A DNA stretch of 64,000 bases, taken from Telopea speciosissima. Taxonomy: Eukaryota > Streptophyta > Magnoliopsida > Proteales > Proteaceae. The first letter of the stretch is position 1. Each line of letters starts with the position of its first letter. Below, piece by piece: positions 33,996-46,700 of this stretch. The notes under the pieces are model-generated. The model did not search any database. It was not told the DNA's origin and saw only the letters and a program-made list of their open reading frames with translations. The stretch lies in the NCBI RefSeq assembly GCF_018873765.1, contig NC_057919.1, forward strand, positions 21,740,698 to 21,804,697, given 5' to 3'. The position numbers and the translations under genes are program-made.

Positions 33996-36900
33996 TGTTA
34001 CACCCGTACCCCAGATGTTCCCTTATACCCAGGGCTGTTTAGACTTTACCCAATGAGTAATGCCTTATGACCATAGTCAACCCTGATGACCTTGAACTGG
34101 AAATACCATAGAAAGATGCCCCTCGAAGTTTTGGAAGTGTGGGCCAAAGTCCCGTCAATTTCTTTGAAGTTTGGGCCATGACAGCAGCACCAGAGTCACG
34201 AACGGACTCACTCTTGTTGAATCCGCTCGAGGATCCGCCCGTGCTGTCATCAACATTTTTGGGTTATTTTCCTGTGGGACCCACACCCCCGTGTTTCAGA
34301 CACCCTAATTGAACCTTTGGACCCTGTGGACCCCTACCCCTATCATTTATTGGTCAGGTGGGACCCACAAAGCCTAACTTAGGTAATTAATGGGTTTAAA
34401 CTAGCCTAAACCAAATAAGACCTAAGGGCTAGTAAGTCCAATGACGCTTGGACCCAACCCAAACAGACCCTAACTACCTAAATGGACCTAATGGCCTATG
34501 GCTTGAGCCAAACATGGCCTAAAACCTAGCCCAAAACCCATTTTAAAACCTAAGGACCTAAACCACATCCTAAAGACCCCTAACCAAACACACCCTAAAG
34601 TCCCTTCTACCCCCTTAAAACTAAAAGAACCTCTTTTATTCTCTCATCTCTCCCCCTCCCCAAAACCGTGGAGGAGAAGAGACAAGAGAAGGAGAGGAAG
34701 GAGGAAGAAAGAGGGAAGAAGTAGGAGTGGAAGAGGAATGAGAGGGGAAGGGAAGAAGATGGGAGCTATGCCAAAATGGCTGGCTGCTCCACATCTCCTC
34801 CTCTTGCTGACCGGACCAAGAAGGAAGAAGAAGGTGAAGGAGAAGAGATGTAAAGGAAGGGAGGAGAGCATGAAGGCTCACCTAGCCTTGGACTCCACCC
34901 CTCCATGGGAGGATCTCACCAAGGTAAGCTCCTCAAACCTGGTTCTCCCCCTTTTTCCCTTTGATTTTGGTAGATTCCTTGAGCTTGGACTGACCTAAAG
35001 TTCCATTAGGACTCAAAGTAGAGCTCGGTCCCTAGTTGGAGCTCTAATAGAGCTGACCTAGGTCTGGTTTAACCCCCTTGGTGCTGCAATTGCAGCCATT
35101 GTTGGAGAACTTGGGTTTTAAACCTTAAAACCCATCTCTTTGGACCAAATTGAGACCCAACCTTGTAGGATCTTGGATCCAAGAGGTGAGCCAAGGATCT
35201 AGTGACTTTAGGAATGCCTAGACACCCCTCCCATATTCCTGAGATGCTAAGGAGCTCCAAGCTTCAAGCTAGAGCTAAAACTCCTTGAAATCTCGGAAGA
35301 GACTGCCGGCGAACAAACGACCGGATCCATCTATCGTGGTACCGCCCGTCAGTCCGCCCAGTATAAACCCTGTGTGTTGGTCTGAGCGGACGAAGGCACG
35401 GATTCACTCTGTTTGCCTCCGGCTGAAGCCTGTTGCTCTCGGGTCTGTCTCAGGAAATCGAACGGATGTAAGGGAGGACCCAAGAAGCACATCCGCCAGT
35501 GGATCCGCTCCCTTTTATAGTTGTCCCAGGTGTCGAACGGATCAACGATCGAATTCAACTAAGAAGATCAGCTCGTGGGTCCACTCGCTCTGATTTTACC
35601 CTTTGGCCTGAACGAAGTCAGGGGCGGATTCACCTCTGCCTGAAACCGCCCGTGAGTCCGCTCGTGCTGTCTTGGTTGAAACTTGATTTTAACCTTGGGG
35701 GCCTAGCATGGGACCCTTCTATACTTATTTTAATGCTTTCTTTTGTATGTTAGGTTGGTGTACTAGTGAGATTCATGTGAACCATGCCGGATGACACCCG
35801 ATTCCCCGGGAGATTCATGCCAATCACGCCCGGTGACACCTATGCCTGGTGAGTGGGTTCTGGGTGACTTTGTTGGGTTTGAATATTATTTAATGGTTAA
35901 TATTAAGCATGCTATAATATATTTATAAGCATGGTGCGCGTTGCATTTTATTCCATTGAGAACTGTGTGAATATGATAGTATGCTCACCAATGTATTGGG
36001 CTACGATGCCTGGTGTGCCGGTACCGGAACCCCAATTTATTTAATTATGAAAACTGTTATATGTCATCCTGATCTGTATGTGTCGTGCCGTGCTGGTATC
36101 CGGATACTAGATGGAATGGGACGTTGATGCACCCAGAATACCTCTCGGGACGATAGGCCCTGCATATAGTATATCTATGGCTAGGATTGCTTGTTCCCTT
36201 ATGCTACGACCCTTGCCAACAGGGGTTTATGTGTTGGATAGTCTAAGCACCTGCGGTCTGTGGAGGTGGGAGAGGCCAAGGCAGGGGCAGTGATGGCTAT
36301 CGAGGTTTGTCACTGGGTGATCATGATGGCTTCTACCGGCGCAGGTCCCTTCGTGATAATTGAGGTCTCACTGGGGCGATAGGATAAGTGACCCTCAGTA
36401 TTTCCCGAGTTATCACAGTAGCATATACTTGACCGATAGAATTGTGTGCTAGGTGAAAAATGAATCTAACATTAGCATGCATCATTCTGTTTGATATTAA
36501 TTATGTGATGTGTGCGCATTCCCCTTTACTCCCTCACTAGCTAGTGTAGCTAACTCCGTTGTACAACAACTTTTTAATTTATATGCAGATAGCCTCTTGA
36601 CAAGCACCGTTGGATGCGGACCAAGTGGAGTTGGTGACTGTCACTTGGATGTAGATGTACACCCAAGCGTTTGTGCCCTTGGGGCAATGGTTTATTATTA
36701 TTTAATTTTCTGTATTCATTCCACAATCATGTATAAACTGTATGTCTATTTATAAGGAGAGTAATGAATGGTTACTTATGTTAAAATTGCTATATATGTT
36801 ATCATTAGAGAACCGATGCTCTATAATTTCACATAATTGAACTTAATTTCGCTTCCGCTAACTCTGAGATTGGAACGGTTTATTCTTTTTGTGCGTTCCT

Positions 36901-37044
36901 TTTTGTCATTATAATGTCATGACAGGGTGGACTGTGGCTCGGGACACTGCGTCTGTGATCCTGGTAGGTGTTGGGATGATGTGTGATTGTCCCAATCATA
37001 CCCCTATGTGGCAAAATATCTTACATTGGGATAGGGGCGTGACA
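33996..37044 (+). mobile_element. Solo LTR of a Ty3/gypsy (Tekay/Del-like) element, copy 1 (3049 bp)
   Basis: Starts TGTTACACCCGTACCCCAG and ends GGGATAGGGGCGTGACA; the ends are inverted repeats. A perfect 5-bp duplication TAGAT flanks it (33991-33995 and 37045-37049). No gag or pol inside, so it is a solo LTR left by recombination. It has interrupted the virus relic. The same family occurs inverted at 48839-51540; blocks around 36080-36440 match. The long LTR and the TGTCACGCCCC-type end are usual for chromovirus (Tekay/Del) elements. Confidence 0.85.
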
Positions 37045-37964
37045 TAGATACTCTAAAAAGCTGAAGAATCAATTACATAAAATTTTCCTCTCGAAATCTG
37101 ACTCAAACAGTTAGGTTTTCAACAAATAATTTTATAAATAAGTGATGATGAAATTCCCTCTTCATCTCTTTCTTACAAAATAATTCTGAAGATGAACAAG
37201 TCAAATTATATTCCAGAAGAGTTTCATACTAGTGCAAAGCTCTAACCATTCTAAGTAAATTGAGAGATTTCTTAGTCTTATAGTAGAACAAGTTAGCAAT
37301 CCAAAATTTTAAATTTTACAAGATTTTTCAAATCCTCCGAAAAATATGCTAAACAAACTATCACAACACATGATTTACAAAGAGAAATCAATGTTTTAAA
37401 AAGAAAAATCAATGAATTAAAACAAAAGGATAATCATCATGGACATAAACCTATTCAAGTTAAAACACAAATTCATCAACAAACTGAAAATTGTCATCAA
37501 GATCCTATCCTCAACACAATTAACAAAATCACTTTCACAAATTGTATACAAAAGTCACTATATCATTAAAACCTACTCAAAATAATTAGAAGCCCTTGTT
37601 AACTCTGGAGCAAATCTAAACAGCATGGTAGAAGGGATCATTCCAACCAAATATTTGAAAAAATAGCTAAAAGTATCAAATTAGCAAATGGATCAAGATT
37701 AATAAATAATTACAAATTACCTGATGCACGTATTTGTAACACAAGTTGTTGAATAGAGACATCCCACGTGAAATCCAAACCATACTTAGGTATTAGTAAT
37801 CCTTAAGCATTCAAAATTATGGAAACAGATTGTCCTGTTTACTTATAGCATGTGGAACCAAGCCCAAACAAATTATTGTACCATCAAAAAAGAAGTTTTT
37901 CACGTGTCTGATCACATGGAATCATAAGAAAAGTGAACTTATTTGTCTTAGGATAAGGTTGTAA

Positions 37965-39980
37965 AGCTTAAAAGAAGATACCTTGAAATCATTTACTGAT
38001 AGAATGGTCAAACAAGGAAAGTGGGACTTTGAGGGAGACACTAATATAATGTGGAATGAGATGACTACTTGTATTAAGTAGGTTGCTAAAAATGTCCGAG
38101 GCGAATCAAAAGGAAAACATTATTCCTCTAGGGAGACTTCGTGGTGGGATTGTGAGGTTCAAGCATCTATTAAGACTAAGAAAACTAGTATTGAGACATA
38201 GCAAAAGACTACGAATATAGATAATCTAAAATTGTATAAATTTGTTAGAAATAAAAATAAAAATATTGTGGAAAAATCAAGGGCGAAGAAATATAAAAAT
38301 CTTTATAACAATCTGAGCACAAAGAAAGGGGAAAAGCTATTTATAAGATGGCTAAAATGAGGGAAATGAAGACTATAGACCTTAATCATGTTAGATGTAT
38401 CAAAATAAAAATGGTAAAATAGTATTAAGGGACAAAGACGTATATTAAAGAGAAATCAAACGATTATTTCTACAGCCTACTAAATGAAGACAATTCAAGT
38501 AATAGTGTCATGGGATAAGATTGCATTACCCATCGAGACACCACATGTGGTAGACATATAAAAAAGATTAGGGTGTTTGAAGTAAAAAAAACTTCAAGGA
38601 TAGTGAAAGTAGGCAAGGCACTAGGCCCAAATGAGGCCAATAGAAATGTGGAAGAGCTTAAAAATCTATGGTTTATTTTGGCTAACCAAGTTGTTTAATA
38701 ATAGTATGAGCACAAGGAAAATATCAGATGAATGGAAGAGAAGTTTTATAATTTCAATTTATAAAATAAATATGATATTTAGAACCACAATAACTATAAA
38801 GGCATAAAACTAATGAGTCATGCCATAAAAATATGGAAGAGGATTATTGAAACCCACCTGAGACATGAAACTAATATTATAGAGAATCAATTGGTTTAAC
38901 ATAAGCTATTTATTTACTTGGAGACTTATAGAAAGATTAGAGATTGCAAGAAGGATCTTTATATGGTCGGAGTGTTTCAAGTAAATATGTGGATATAATT
39001 AAATATATTTATGATGGTGTTGTGATTAGTGTAAGAATTGTGGGGGGTCAAGGTAGTAAATTCTTAATTACAATTTGGTTACATAATGGATCAGCTTTAA
39101 GTCATTATTTGTTTACGGTTATCATGGATGATTTAACCAGAGACATTCAAGATGAGGTTCTTTGGTGTATATTTTTTGTTCATTAAGTTTTTTTAGTGGA
39201 TGAGGCAAAAGTAGGGATTAATGTCTAGTTGGAATTATGGAGATCAACTTTGGAATAAAAAAGTTTTAAGATAAGTAGAACAAAGATGATGTATATGGTC
39301 TATAACTTTAGTTACACCAGGATGGATGATGAGGTGGTGAAAACTGATGAGACGGAGATTCCGCAAAGTGATTATTTTAGATATGTAGGCTCAATCATAA
39401 ATAAAGAATGTGATATAAATGACAATGTTTCACAAAGAATTAAAATAGGATGAATGAAATAGAGAAGTGCGACTGAAGTGTTGTGTGATTGACGTATTCC
39501 TTTATAACTTAAAAAAAAATTGTATAGGACATTCATACGACCGATTATGATGTATGATGGAATGTTGAGCAGTTAAGAAGTATCATAAACATAAATTCAG
39601 TATAGCGGAGATGAGGATGTTGCGATGGATGTGTGGCAAAACTAAGAAGGATAAAGTAAAGAATAATCATATATTAGAGTTAATTTGGGAGTACCTTCAA
39701 TACATGATAAGCTACGAGAAAGTCGCTTGAGGTGACATGACCATGTTTAACGGAGGCCTTTGGATGCTCCAATATGGAGTAGTGATTTATTCAGATTGAA
39801 GAAACTAAAAGTGTCAGGGGCAGGCCTAAAATGACCCTAGGAGAAGTGGCGATGAAAGACATACATAGCTTAGGCCTTGTATCAAGTATGACCTCAAATA
39901 GAGCTGATTGGAGAGCAAAGATCCATGTAACCGACCCCATTTAATTAGGATAACATTGAGTCGTTGTTGTTGTATCAATT
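37965..39980 (+). mobile_element. RTE-type LINE relic, copy 1
   Basis: Translated in changing frames, this stretch shows a linker with SSRETSWWDCEVQ near 38140, a KALGPNE block near 38615, an RT palm region (SALSHYLFTVIMDDL near 39090-39130) and a C-terminal tail with DYFRYVGSIINKE near 39372-39410. It ends in CCGACCCCATTTAATTAGGA followed by a TTG run near 39963-39975, the usual 3' end of plant RTE LINEs. Every frame is broken by many stops. Start is approximate, since it abuts the virus relic. Confidence 0.8.
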
Positions 39981-40102
39981 GTCTTATGTATTTCAAAATT
40001 TCAAGATCTTCTAAACCAAATGTTTTTACTCAGAATAGATTGCAAAGCCAAAAAATCTGTCTTATAAAAGGATGTAAAATATATAGCTATTAAACAAATA
40101 CT

Positions 40103-40123
40103 AGAGAGAGAGAGAGAGAGAGA
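40103..40123 (+). repeat. GA microsatellite at the MITE edge
   Basis: About ten GA dinucleotides abut the left end of the M2 copy at 40124. Confidence 0.9.
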
Positions 40124-40293
40124 GGGAAGCAGTTTTCTGTACGGGAGTGTGGCCTACGCCAGCACTCCCATGTGTCTATCTCTCTCCTCCTTAAAACATG
40201 GGGGCAGAGGTGTCTTTTCATATGGGGGAGGAGAGAGATAGACTCATGGGAGTGCTGGTGTAGGCCACACTCCCAGACAGAGATCTTTTTCCC
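40124..40293. mobile_element. Mutator-like foldback MITE, family M2, copy 5 (170 bp)
   Basis: Nearly the same sequence as 4648-4815, including the CCAGCACTCCCATG blocks on both arms and the GGGAAGCAGTTTTCTGTACG end. No target duplication: the left flank is a GA repeat and the right flank a TA repeat, so the original 9 bp may have been lost to microsatellite turnover. Confidence 0.8.
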
Positions 40294-40417
40294 ATATATA
40301 TATTTATATATCAAAGGTGAAAATAATATCTGTCCTAACTTTCTTACTTGAGAATATTTGCAGGAAAAACATGCAGAATAAGTTATGTCAAGTCAAGAAA
40401 GGACAAAGAATCCAATG

Positions 40418-40653
40418 CATAGTTCGTAATCTCGGATTGGATCGGCAGATTTTGGTCTGATCAGATCAGTATCGGCTGAGACCGATCCAAATATTGATCC
40501 GATCCACCTGTATGGACAAGGGTAAAAAGGTTAAAAAATCAGTTTTTTATTATCAAAAAAGAAAACAAGGGTAAAAGTGTCATATTTGTCCAAGTTTGGA
40601 CGATCTCGATCCGATCTGATCCAACCCAACCGATACCAAGATTACGAACCATG
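40418..40653. mobile_element. hAT-like MITE, family M1, copy 2 (236 bp)
   Basis: Left end CATAGTTCGTAATCTCGG and, reverse-complemented, right end CATGGTTCGTAATCTTGG. Perfect 8-bp duplication ATCCAATG (40410-40417 and 40654-40661). Interior is rich in GATCGG/CCGATC words, as in the other two copies. Confidence 0.85.
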
Positions 40654-40816
40654 ATCCAATGTCTTGGATAAGCCGAGTCCAAGCAGTCTAACCCTGCTCC
40701 ACTAGAATAATCATCAAAAAGTAACCAAAGGATGTTAGGCCATGAATCATCAATGTCTTGGATCTCCATTTGACAAAGTCATCATACCAAAGTCATATTC
40801 ATGAAAATTCAAGTGG

Positions 40817-41558
40817 CAAGTTCTTGAGAGCAGTCCGAGAGATCACAAGTGTGAGAACAAAGAGTTGTGTGTGTACAAATCTTTCTTGTCTTACTATTGC
40901 ATCTTGTATCTTAAACTTTCTTCAATGATGTCTTAAAACCACAAACATGTAATCAAACAAAGGAGTTGTTCAAAGTTGTTTCAAACCCTTCAAGATAATT
41001 CAAAATCGCATTTCTATCTCATTCACTTATTATGTCTCTGTCATTACATTCTCCAGAACACCATGTTGGTTCCAACCATGTGGATATGAGTTCTGGTCTC
41101 ACTTTGCTTCTCTTTTCATTAACAAACTAGAACACCGTCATGATTGTGTCAGGTGGTTCTGAATTTTGGGACTCTATAACTCCTAAATAAAGTGAGACTA
41201 GTTAGAAGTTAAGAGGAGTTAAAGAGTCCCAAAATTTAGAACCACCTGACACAATCATGACGGTGTTCTGGTTTGTTAAAGTAAAGAAAAACAAAGTAAG
41301 ACCATAACTGATCATATCCACTTGGTTGGAACCAACATAGTGTTCTGAAGATTGGAATGAGAGACACATAGTAGGTAAATGAGATAGAAATGTGACTTTG
41401 AAACAACTTTGAACAACTCCTATGTTTGATTTCAAGGTTGTGGTGTAAGACATCTTTAAAGGAAGCTAAGAAAATAAAAGATTGGAATACAAGAAAAGAA
41501 AGAAGATTTATAAACACTCAACTCTTTGTTCTCACACATTAAACTCATAAGAACTTGG
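40817..41558. repeat. Long foldback (arms about 350 bp, loop 29 nt)
   Basis: The left arm 40817-41184 is the imperfect reverse complement of the right arm 41214-41558. The best part is near the centre, where the arms agree almost perfectly for more than 40 bp (GACACAATCATGACGGTGTT on the right). Outer ends also pair (GTGTGAGAACAAAGAGTTG). If transcribed it would form a very long hairpin RNA. No target duplication, transposase or gene similarity was found. Confidence 0.85.
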
Positions 41559-41951
41559 TCCCTAGGATTGACTCGGTTTGCCATGGCCAGTTTCTGGTCC
41601 AGTGATGCCAACCCATTTCTTTCCAGAAGGGATAGAACAACAATGCTGATACATGGCTTAATTACAGAAGAAATTGAAACTATGTATACTGCAATAGTAG
41701 TTGCCCTCAAAATCATAGGTACTGAAGCTTTTTTTTTTTCTTAGAATGCCTAAACGTGCCCATGTTTAACCTCGATTGCAGCATCTGGTTGCTGTTGCCT
41801 CTTCTTAATTTATCTCTTTGCTAACTTTAGCTAGTCAGTTCTTATAATATCAAAACTATCCAAGACTTGTTACCCCGGGAAAAAAAATTCCAAGAATTGG
41901 TGGGCGTAGAGTTGATTTGATGACATGATCATGCATGATCAGATTTATTTA

Positions 41952-42902
41952 GGGGAAATTTCTTAGATCTATGAGATAAAAATAATAATTAAAAGATAAG
42001 TATATTTAAAATTTGTTTTACATCCCCAAATATAAATTTTGAAAAGATTTATCTTTTTTTTTGGTGGAATGAAAAGATTTATCTTATCCCCAAATTAGTT
42101 AGTTTTCATCCCGCCCAACAAGAACATAGAATCAAACTTCCTAAAATACCCTTTGATATTATTTTTTTCCCATAATTTAAGCCTAAAGATAAGGATTATT
42201 AACTTAACCGATAAACGTTTACCAAAAAAAAAAACTTAATCGATAAACGTATCTCACTTGCACAATTCCCCCTTGGTTCCTTCTTCTTTCCCTATTCGTT
42301 GGATTGGGTTCCCTCCTCTTCTTTCCCACCTTGTCGGGATCCCAACAAGTAGCTGTTCTAAGATCAATGAAACCTGAAACAGAAAGTCCACAGCAGCCCC
42401 GATCATCATTCATAATGGATTAAAACTTGTCTATAATCATTGTTTTAACTTGAATAAAAATGTATGACCAAAAAAACTTGAATTAAGATGTGAGAAGATT
42501 ATATGGAAATTAATATTTTCTTCTATGATTAATGATTTTATAGACAAACAACACTGTTTCTAACTTTGAAAGTGACGCATGAACAGAGTGTCTTGCAACC
42601 TTTATGTTAGAGTTTATATTTTAAGGGATTTTCTAGAGTGATTTCAATAAAAATCTATTGTAGGTATCTAGTATTAATTGTTGTTGCTGCTTATCTTTAG
42701 GCTTAAATTATGAAAAAAAGTGATGTTAAAGGGTATTTTAGAAAATTTAATTCTATTTTCTTGTTGGACGAGACGAAAACTAACTAATTTGGAGATTAGG
42801 TAAATCTTTTCAAAATTTGTATTTGTGGATGTAAAACAAATTTTAAATATACTTATATTGTAATTTTTTTTTTTTAATCTCGTGGATCTAAGAAATTTCC
42901 CC
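41952..42902. mobile_element. Mutator-like TIR element, non-autonomous (951 bp)
   Basis: Terminal inverted repeats of more than 200 bp begin GGGGAAATTTCTTAGATC at both ends; matching blocks include AAATTTGTTTTACATCC and AAATTAGTTAGTTTTC. A perfect 9-bp duplication ATTTATTTA flanks it (41943-41951 and 42903-42911). The 450-bp interior has no transposase. Long TIRs with a 9-bp duplication are the Mutator-like pattern. Confidence 0.88.
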
Positions 42903-43794
42903 ATTTATTTAACCAAGCAGAGAACATTGTTGTTTTTAGAGTTGTTCATTACTCTTATGGACTTATCTAGGCTTCAAAGAAGAAGAAAACAAACAAGTCC
43001 CAATCACAACTTATCTGCTGCCTCCCTCCCCCAACCCTCTCTACCTAATGGTGCGTATCCACCAACTACACTTACAGAGGAAGCAAAGTTCTGCAAGACT
43101 TTATATTCTGAAAGATTTTCACCCCAAGGACCACATGTTTCCTTTAAGGCTTCGCTTGTTAACAAATAAAATCCCTGACAAAAGAAATTTTTAAGGGGAA
43201 ATCTTGCTTTTGGTACCCATTTTGGATTTACCTTCACATGGTTTTTACTTGAAAACGAAACTAACCTTGCACAAATCTGTCAAATAAGTACCCACCATCA
43301 TAGGAATTGAAACCAACAAATATGTTGATGTTTGGACTCGAATAATTAAAATCAAGGGAGCTGAGACTCCTATAATCCAAACTGAAATGAAGTAACAGTA
43401 AATGGTAGATGCTTTAAAAGTAAGTTCACCAAATGACTCGAAGCTAAGGGCATTGTTTCTGGTTATAGGTAACACTGCATGAATTAGTCCAATAAGTGGC
43501 AGGTGCACAAAACCAGAGGCTGCCTTTCTATTTACAAGTTCAATATTTACATCATCAGTTTGCTCAGCTCCTAATATTAGGCCGAAGCAATAAAAGGCGG
43601 GGGAAAATCAGACACAATTCATGCTTCTCATAGATTATTACTACCAAGCAAACAGACTACGTAAGAACTATTCACCCTCGATTCCAGTCAGAGTCAGATG
43701 ATGATGAATTTATGGTGTAAGTGGCTGGATCAAGCTAGGTCATCTTCCAGTTCCCGTCAGAAATAGTAGTGGAGTTAGCTGTTATATAGCAGAA

Positions 43795-46700
43795 TCAAAA
43801 TGCTGTACACAGGTTGTTGGCCTTCATGTTAGAGGAACATTCTTGCTGAATCGGAAGGGCAGGGCCACATAATCTGCTTCGCTTTGGTTCAGATATCCTC
43901 ACACGTGAAATTGCTGCCGCAAGTGCATCAATGAAACTGCAGTCATCCTGCTCTTCTGACTTCCGATCCATACCATCCAAGGATAAAACCAGACTTGAGT
44001 CAACATCGAAAGTGTCCCTGACAATCCTTAACCTCTCCGACTCATTTCTACGAACAACATTGAGTTGGAGAGACATAGCTCCTACATGATGTCTAACTTT
44101 TGACTTGATCGTTAGTGCCTTCAACGTACGGTCTGTGTGAAACAAAATCCATGGATGTCCTGAAACAACCACCACTTTGTGTTAAACACAATGAAGTAGA
44201 AAGAAATTTTACATCTGCCCTAAAAAGAAAATGAAAAAGATAGCAATAAGAATGCATGATGAAAGATAAAATAAAACTGAAAGGAAACATAACCCATTAC
44301 TTACTTAGTACTTCATCCGCAGTTATCCTTGCGGATACATCCCTTGTCAGCATTCTTCCGATTAGATCCCTAGCAGGTTCAGATATTGCTTCCCATACCC
44401 CACCATGGAAGTCAAGTGTCACATTCTTGATTGCCTCGAAAATGGCTTCCTGAGAGTCTCCATGGAATGGGAGGGTGCTCACCAAGAGAGCATGTAGCAG
44501 AACACCAGCACCCCAGATATCCACTTTCTCTGAATAATCCCCCAGCAAAACTTCCGGGGCAACATAGGCTGGACTACCAGCTACACCAGACAATCTCTGA
44601 CCTGTCGAAAACAAATTATTATGAACATAAGAATAAAATCGAATCCTACAAAGTTGACCTGGTTAAACATTTCATACAAATTTATGAAAGGAATCTTAAA
44701 AGCAAAAGATCAGAGAGAAAATAAAATTATGTGTCATGCAGATTATACAGTTCAATGTTAACCATACAAAAATCAGGTTTCCATCCAGCATTCTGCAAAT
44801 AACCTCTCTTACCTCTACATTCTCATAAACTAAACAAAAAATCTAATATCCATTTCAGTAATTACCAAGAAGTTTGACAGTACATCTCGAATACATTCCC
44901 AAAACCATCAAAACACTCCGGAATGAAATGACTTTCTGCAAGTACTGTGGATTCAGTTCTGCTTTTCTGAGTGGATTCTCAACTTCAGCCACAGCAGGTG
45001 GGTCCCTGACCATTTTATCTCTTATACTTTCTATCTTAATCTCTTACCAAACTACAGGTCAGATTATCCATTCACTTTAAATAGTGACACCCTTGTTTTC
45101 CCATAAGTTTCGGGTTCCTTTCCTTTTTAATATCTCCATGCATATTGGTCTAAATAACTTCAAATTTCACATACTAATCTCTAAGGTTCTGATTCTGTTT
45201 CTTAAAGAATTATGGTCGACAAAACTGTTATAGTTATGTTACTTGCATTCCTAGTAGCAAGAGGACTTCACCTTAATTCTAGATTCTGTTATCAGAATTC
45301 CATCAAACCTTGAAGCTCTGTTCTGCAATTAGAATAGACTACTCTACTGGATTTATGAGCCAGTCTGAGTTTTCTGTCATGGGCTATAAACTTTCTCCCT
45401 CTGCTGTTCTAGTTTCTTCTGTTCTATGATCCTGTCTATACTGGTCTCTTGCTGGATTTTCTGGTTCGCAATTGGTTTACATTATGATCACACCACTATT
45501 TTGCATTGCGAATTGGCTACCACCATGTTTATGCCTTTGTACTGTGAAAACAACAGAATTCAAATGAAAGTCCATCTTTGAATGATGCAACCAAAAAACA
45601 ACAATCCTGTACTATTTATAATAACAATTTCTAGTCTAAAACCAACACAGAACAGACCCTTCTGCAAAGAGATTTGTGTTAAAAGGATAAAAGAAGCACT
45701 AAGCTGAGATGTTTATCAAGTCAAAACTTATTAAATTCATCTCACTCAGTTAATATGTAAAGAAGAAACACAACTTAAATTTTTTTACTTTTTTGATAAC
45801 CAGTGTACGATAAAAGAAGACATCATCCTCCACAATTGGGTGAACCACCTTCGTTATAGGAGGATAAAGCGACTCAGTTTCAGTATGTTCTAAGGAATTA
45901 CTTGGGGCATCAAGTTACCAATCCCTCTATATCTTCTTTTGATTATGTTCAGGCTAGAACTTAGTTAGTATCCTGCACTAGTCCTACTACTTCACCTAAA
46001 CCAAATAAGCCTGATCTGAATCATAGAATTAAATAATTTCTCCCCAAACAAGAAGACGTAGATGTATTGAAATTGAATTTACAATACCATTCTGCAAGCA
46101 TCAACAAAAAACTAACCACACTGACCTATAGTACAAAAACACAACCACAAAAAGCATCATTGATTCTTATTTAAAAGACATCTACTTTGCAGAAGTAAAA
46201 AATTAAGCAAATAAGGAATAACAAGACAGCCACACTCATCATGCATTCCAGATATGATTACATAGTAATTAAGTATATTACCATTGCAAAACCTCATGGC
46301 TAACCCAAAGTCTGCAAGTTTCATCTTCCCTGCAGTCGTAAGCAGGATATTCTCAGGCTTGATGTCACGATGAACAACGCCCATTTCGTGACAATATTTG
46401 ATGACTAAAATCAGTTCCTTGAGTATGTTAGCAGCATGGTGCTCTGAGTATCGACCCTCCCTAACCATTTGGTCTAGCAATCGTCCACCAGAGCACAATT
46501 CCATCACAAGATGGAAACAGTCAGAATCTTCATACACTGCCTTCAAGGCCACAACACCAGGATGACCAGAGAGGTGTTGCATGATCTCCACCTCCCGATG
46601 TACAGTCTCCTCCCCTTTAGGCAAAGTTTTGCAGGCGAATTCCGCTCCGCTTGCCTTACTCCGGCACAACCGAACAGACCCAAACTTACCTCGTCCAATT

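Larger units (their letters stand above)
32400..37960 (+). mobile_element. Endogenous caulimovirid (pararetrovirus) relic, split
   Basis: Two segments, 32400-33990 and 37050-37960, are parts of one decayed plant pararetrovirus; a solo LTR (33996-37044) separates them. Segment 1 resembles the coat-protein region: an acidic/Lys-rich stretch, an EQFGLPP block near 33710-33730, a basic Tyr/Lys-rich tail and a CCHC zinc knuckle near 33885-33930. Segment 2 carries an aspartic-protease-like active-site region near 37598-37660, with the EGIIP and TKYFEK words that follow it in caulimovirids. Stops and shifts are frequent; no reverse transcriptase remains before the LINE relic. The order coat-protein knuckle then protease is that of Caulimoviridae. 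Florendovirus- or petuvirus-like is likely but not proven. Not capable of expression. Confidence 0.75.
39981..43794. other. Intergenic, RTE relic to PEPRK2 3' end
   Basis: Holds GA microsatellite 40103-40123, MITE M2 copy 5, MITE M1 copy 2, a long foldback at 40817-41558 and a 951-bp Mutator-like element, all listed separately. The stretch 42903-43794 has no gene I can name; a minus-strand ORF at 43245-43508 is hydrophobic but matches nothing I know. Confidence 0.5.

Noticed and set aside
34636..34998. Overlapping ORFs on both strands in solo LTR copy 1
   Set aside because: Purine-rich GGAGAA/GAAGG composition keeps frames open on both strands; it lies inside the LTR.
43245..43508. Minus-strand hydrophobic ORF downstream of PEPRK2
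   Set aside because: Looks membrane-like but matches no family I know, lies in AT-rich DNA and has no splice or family context.
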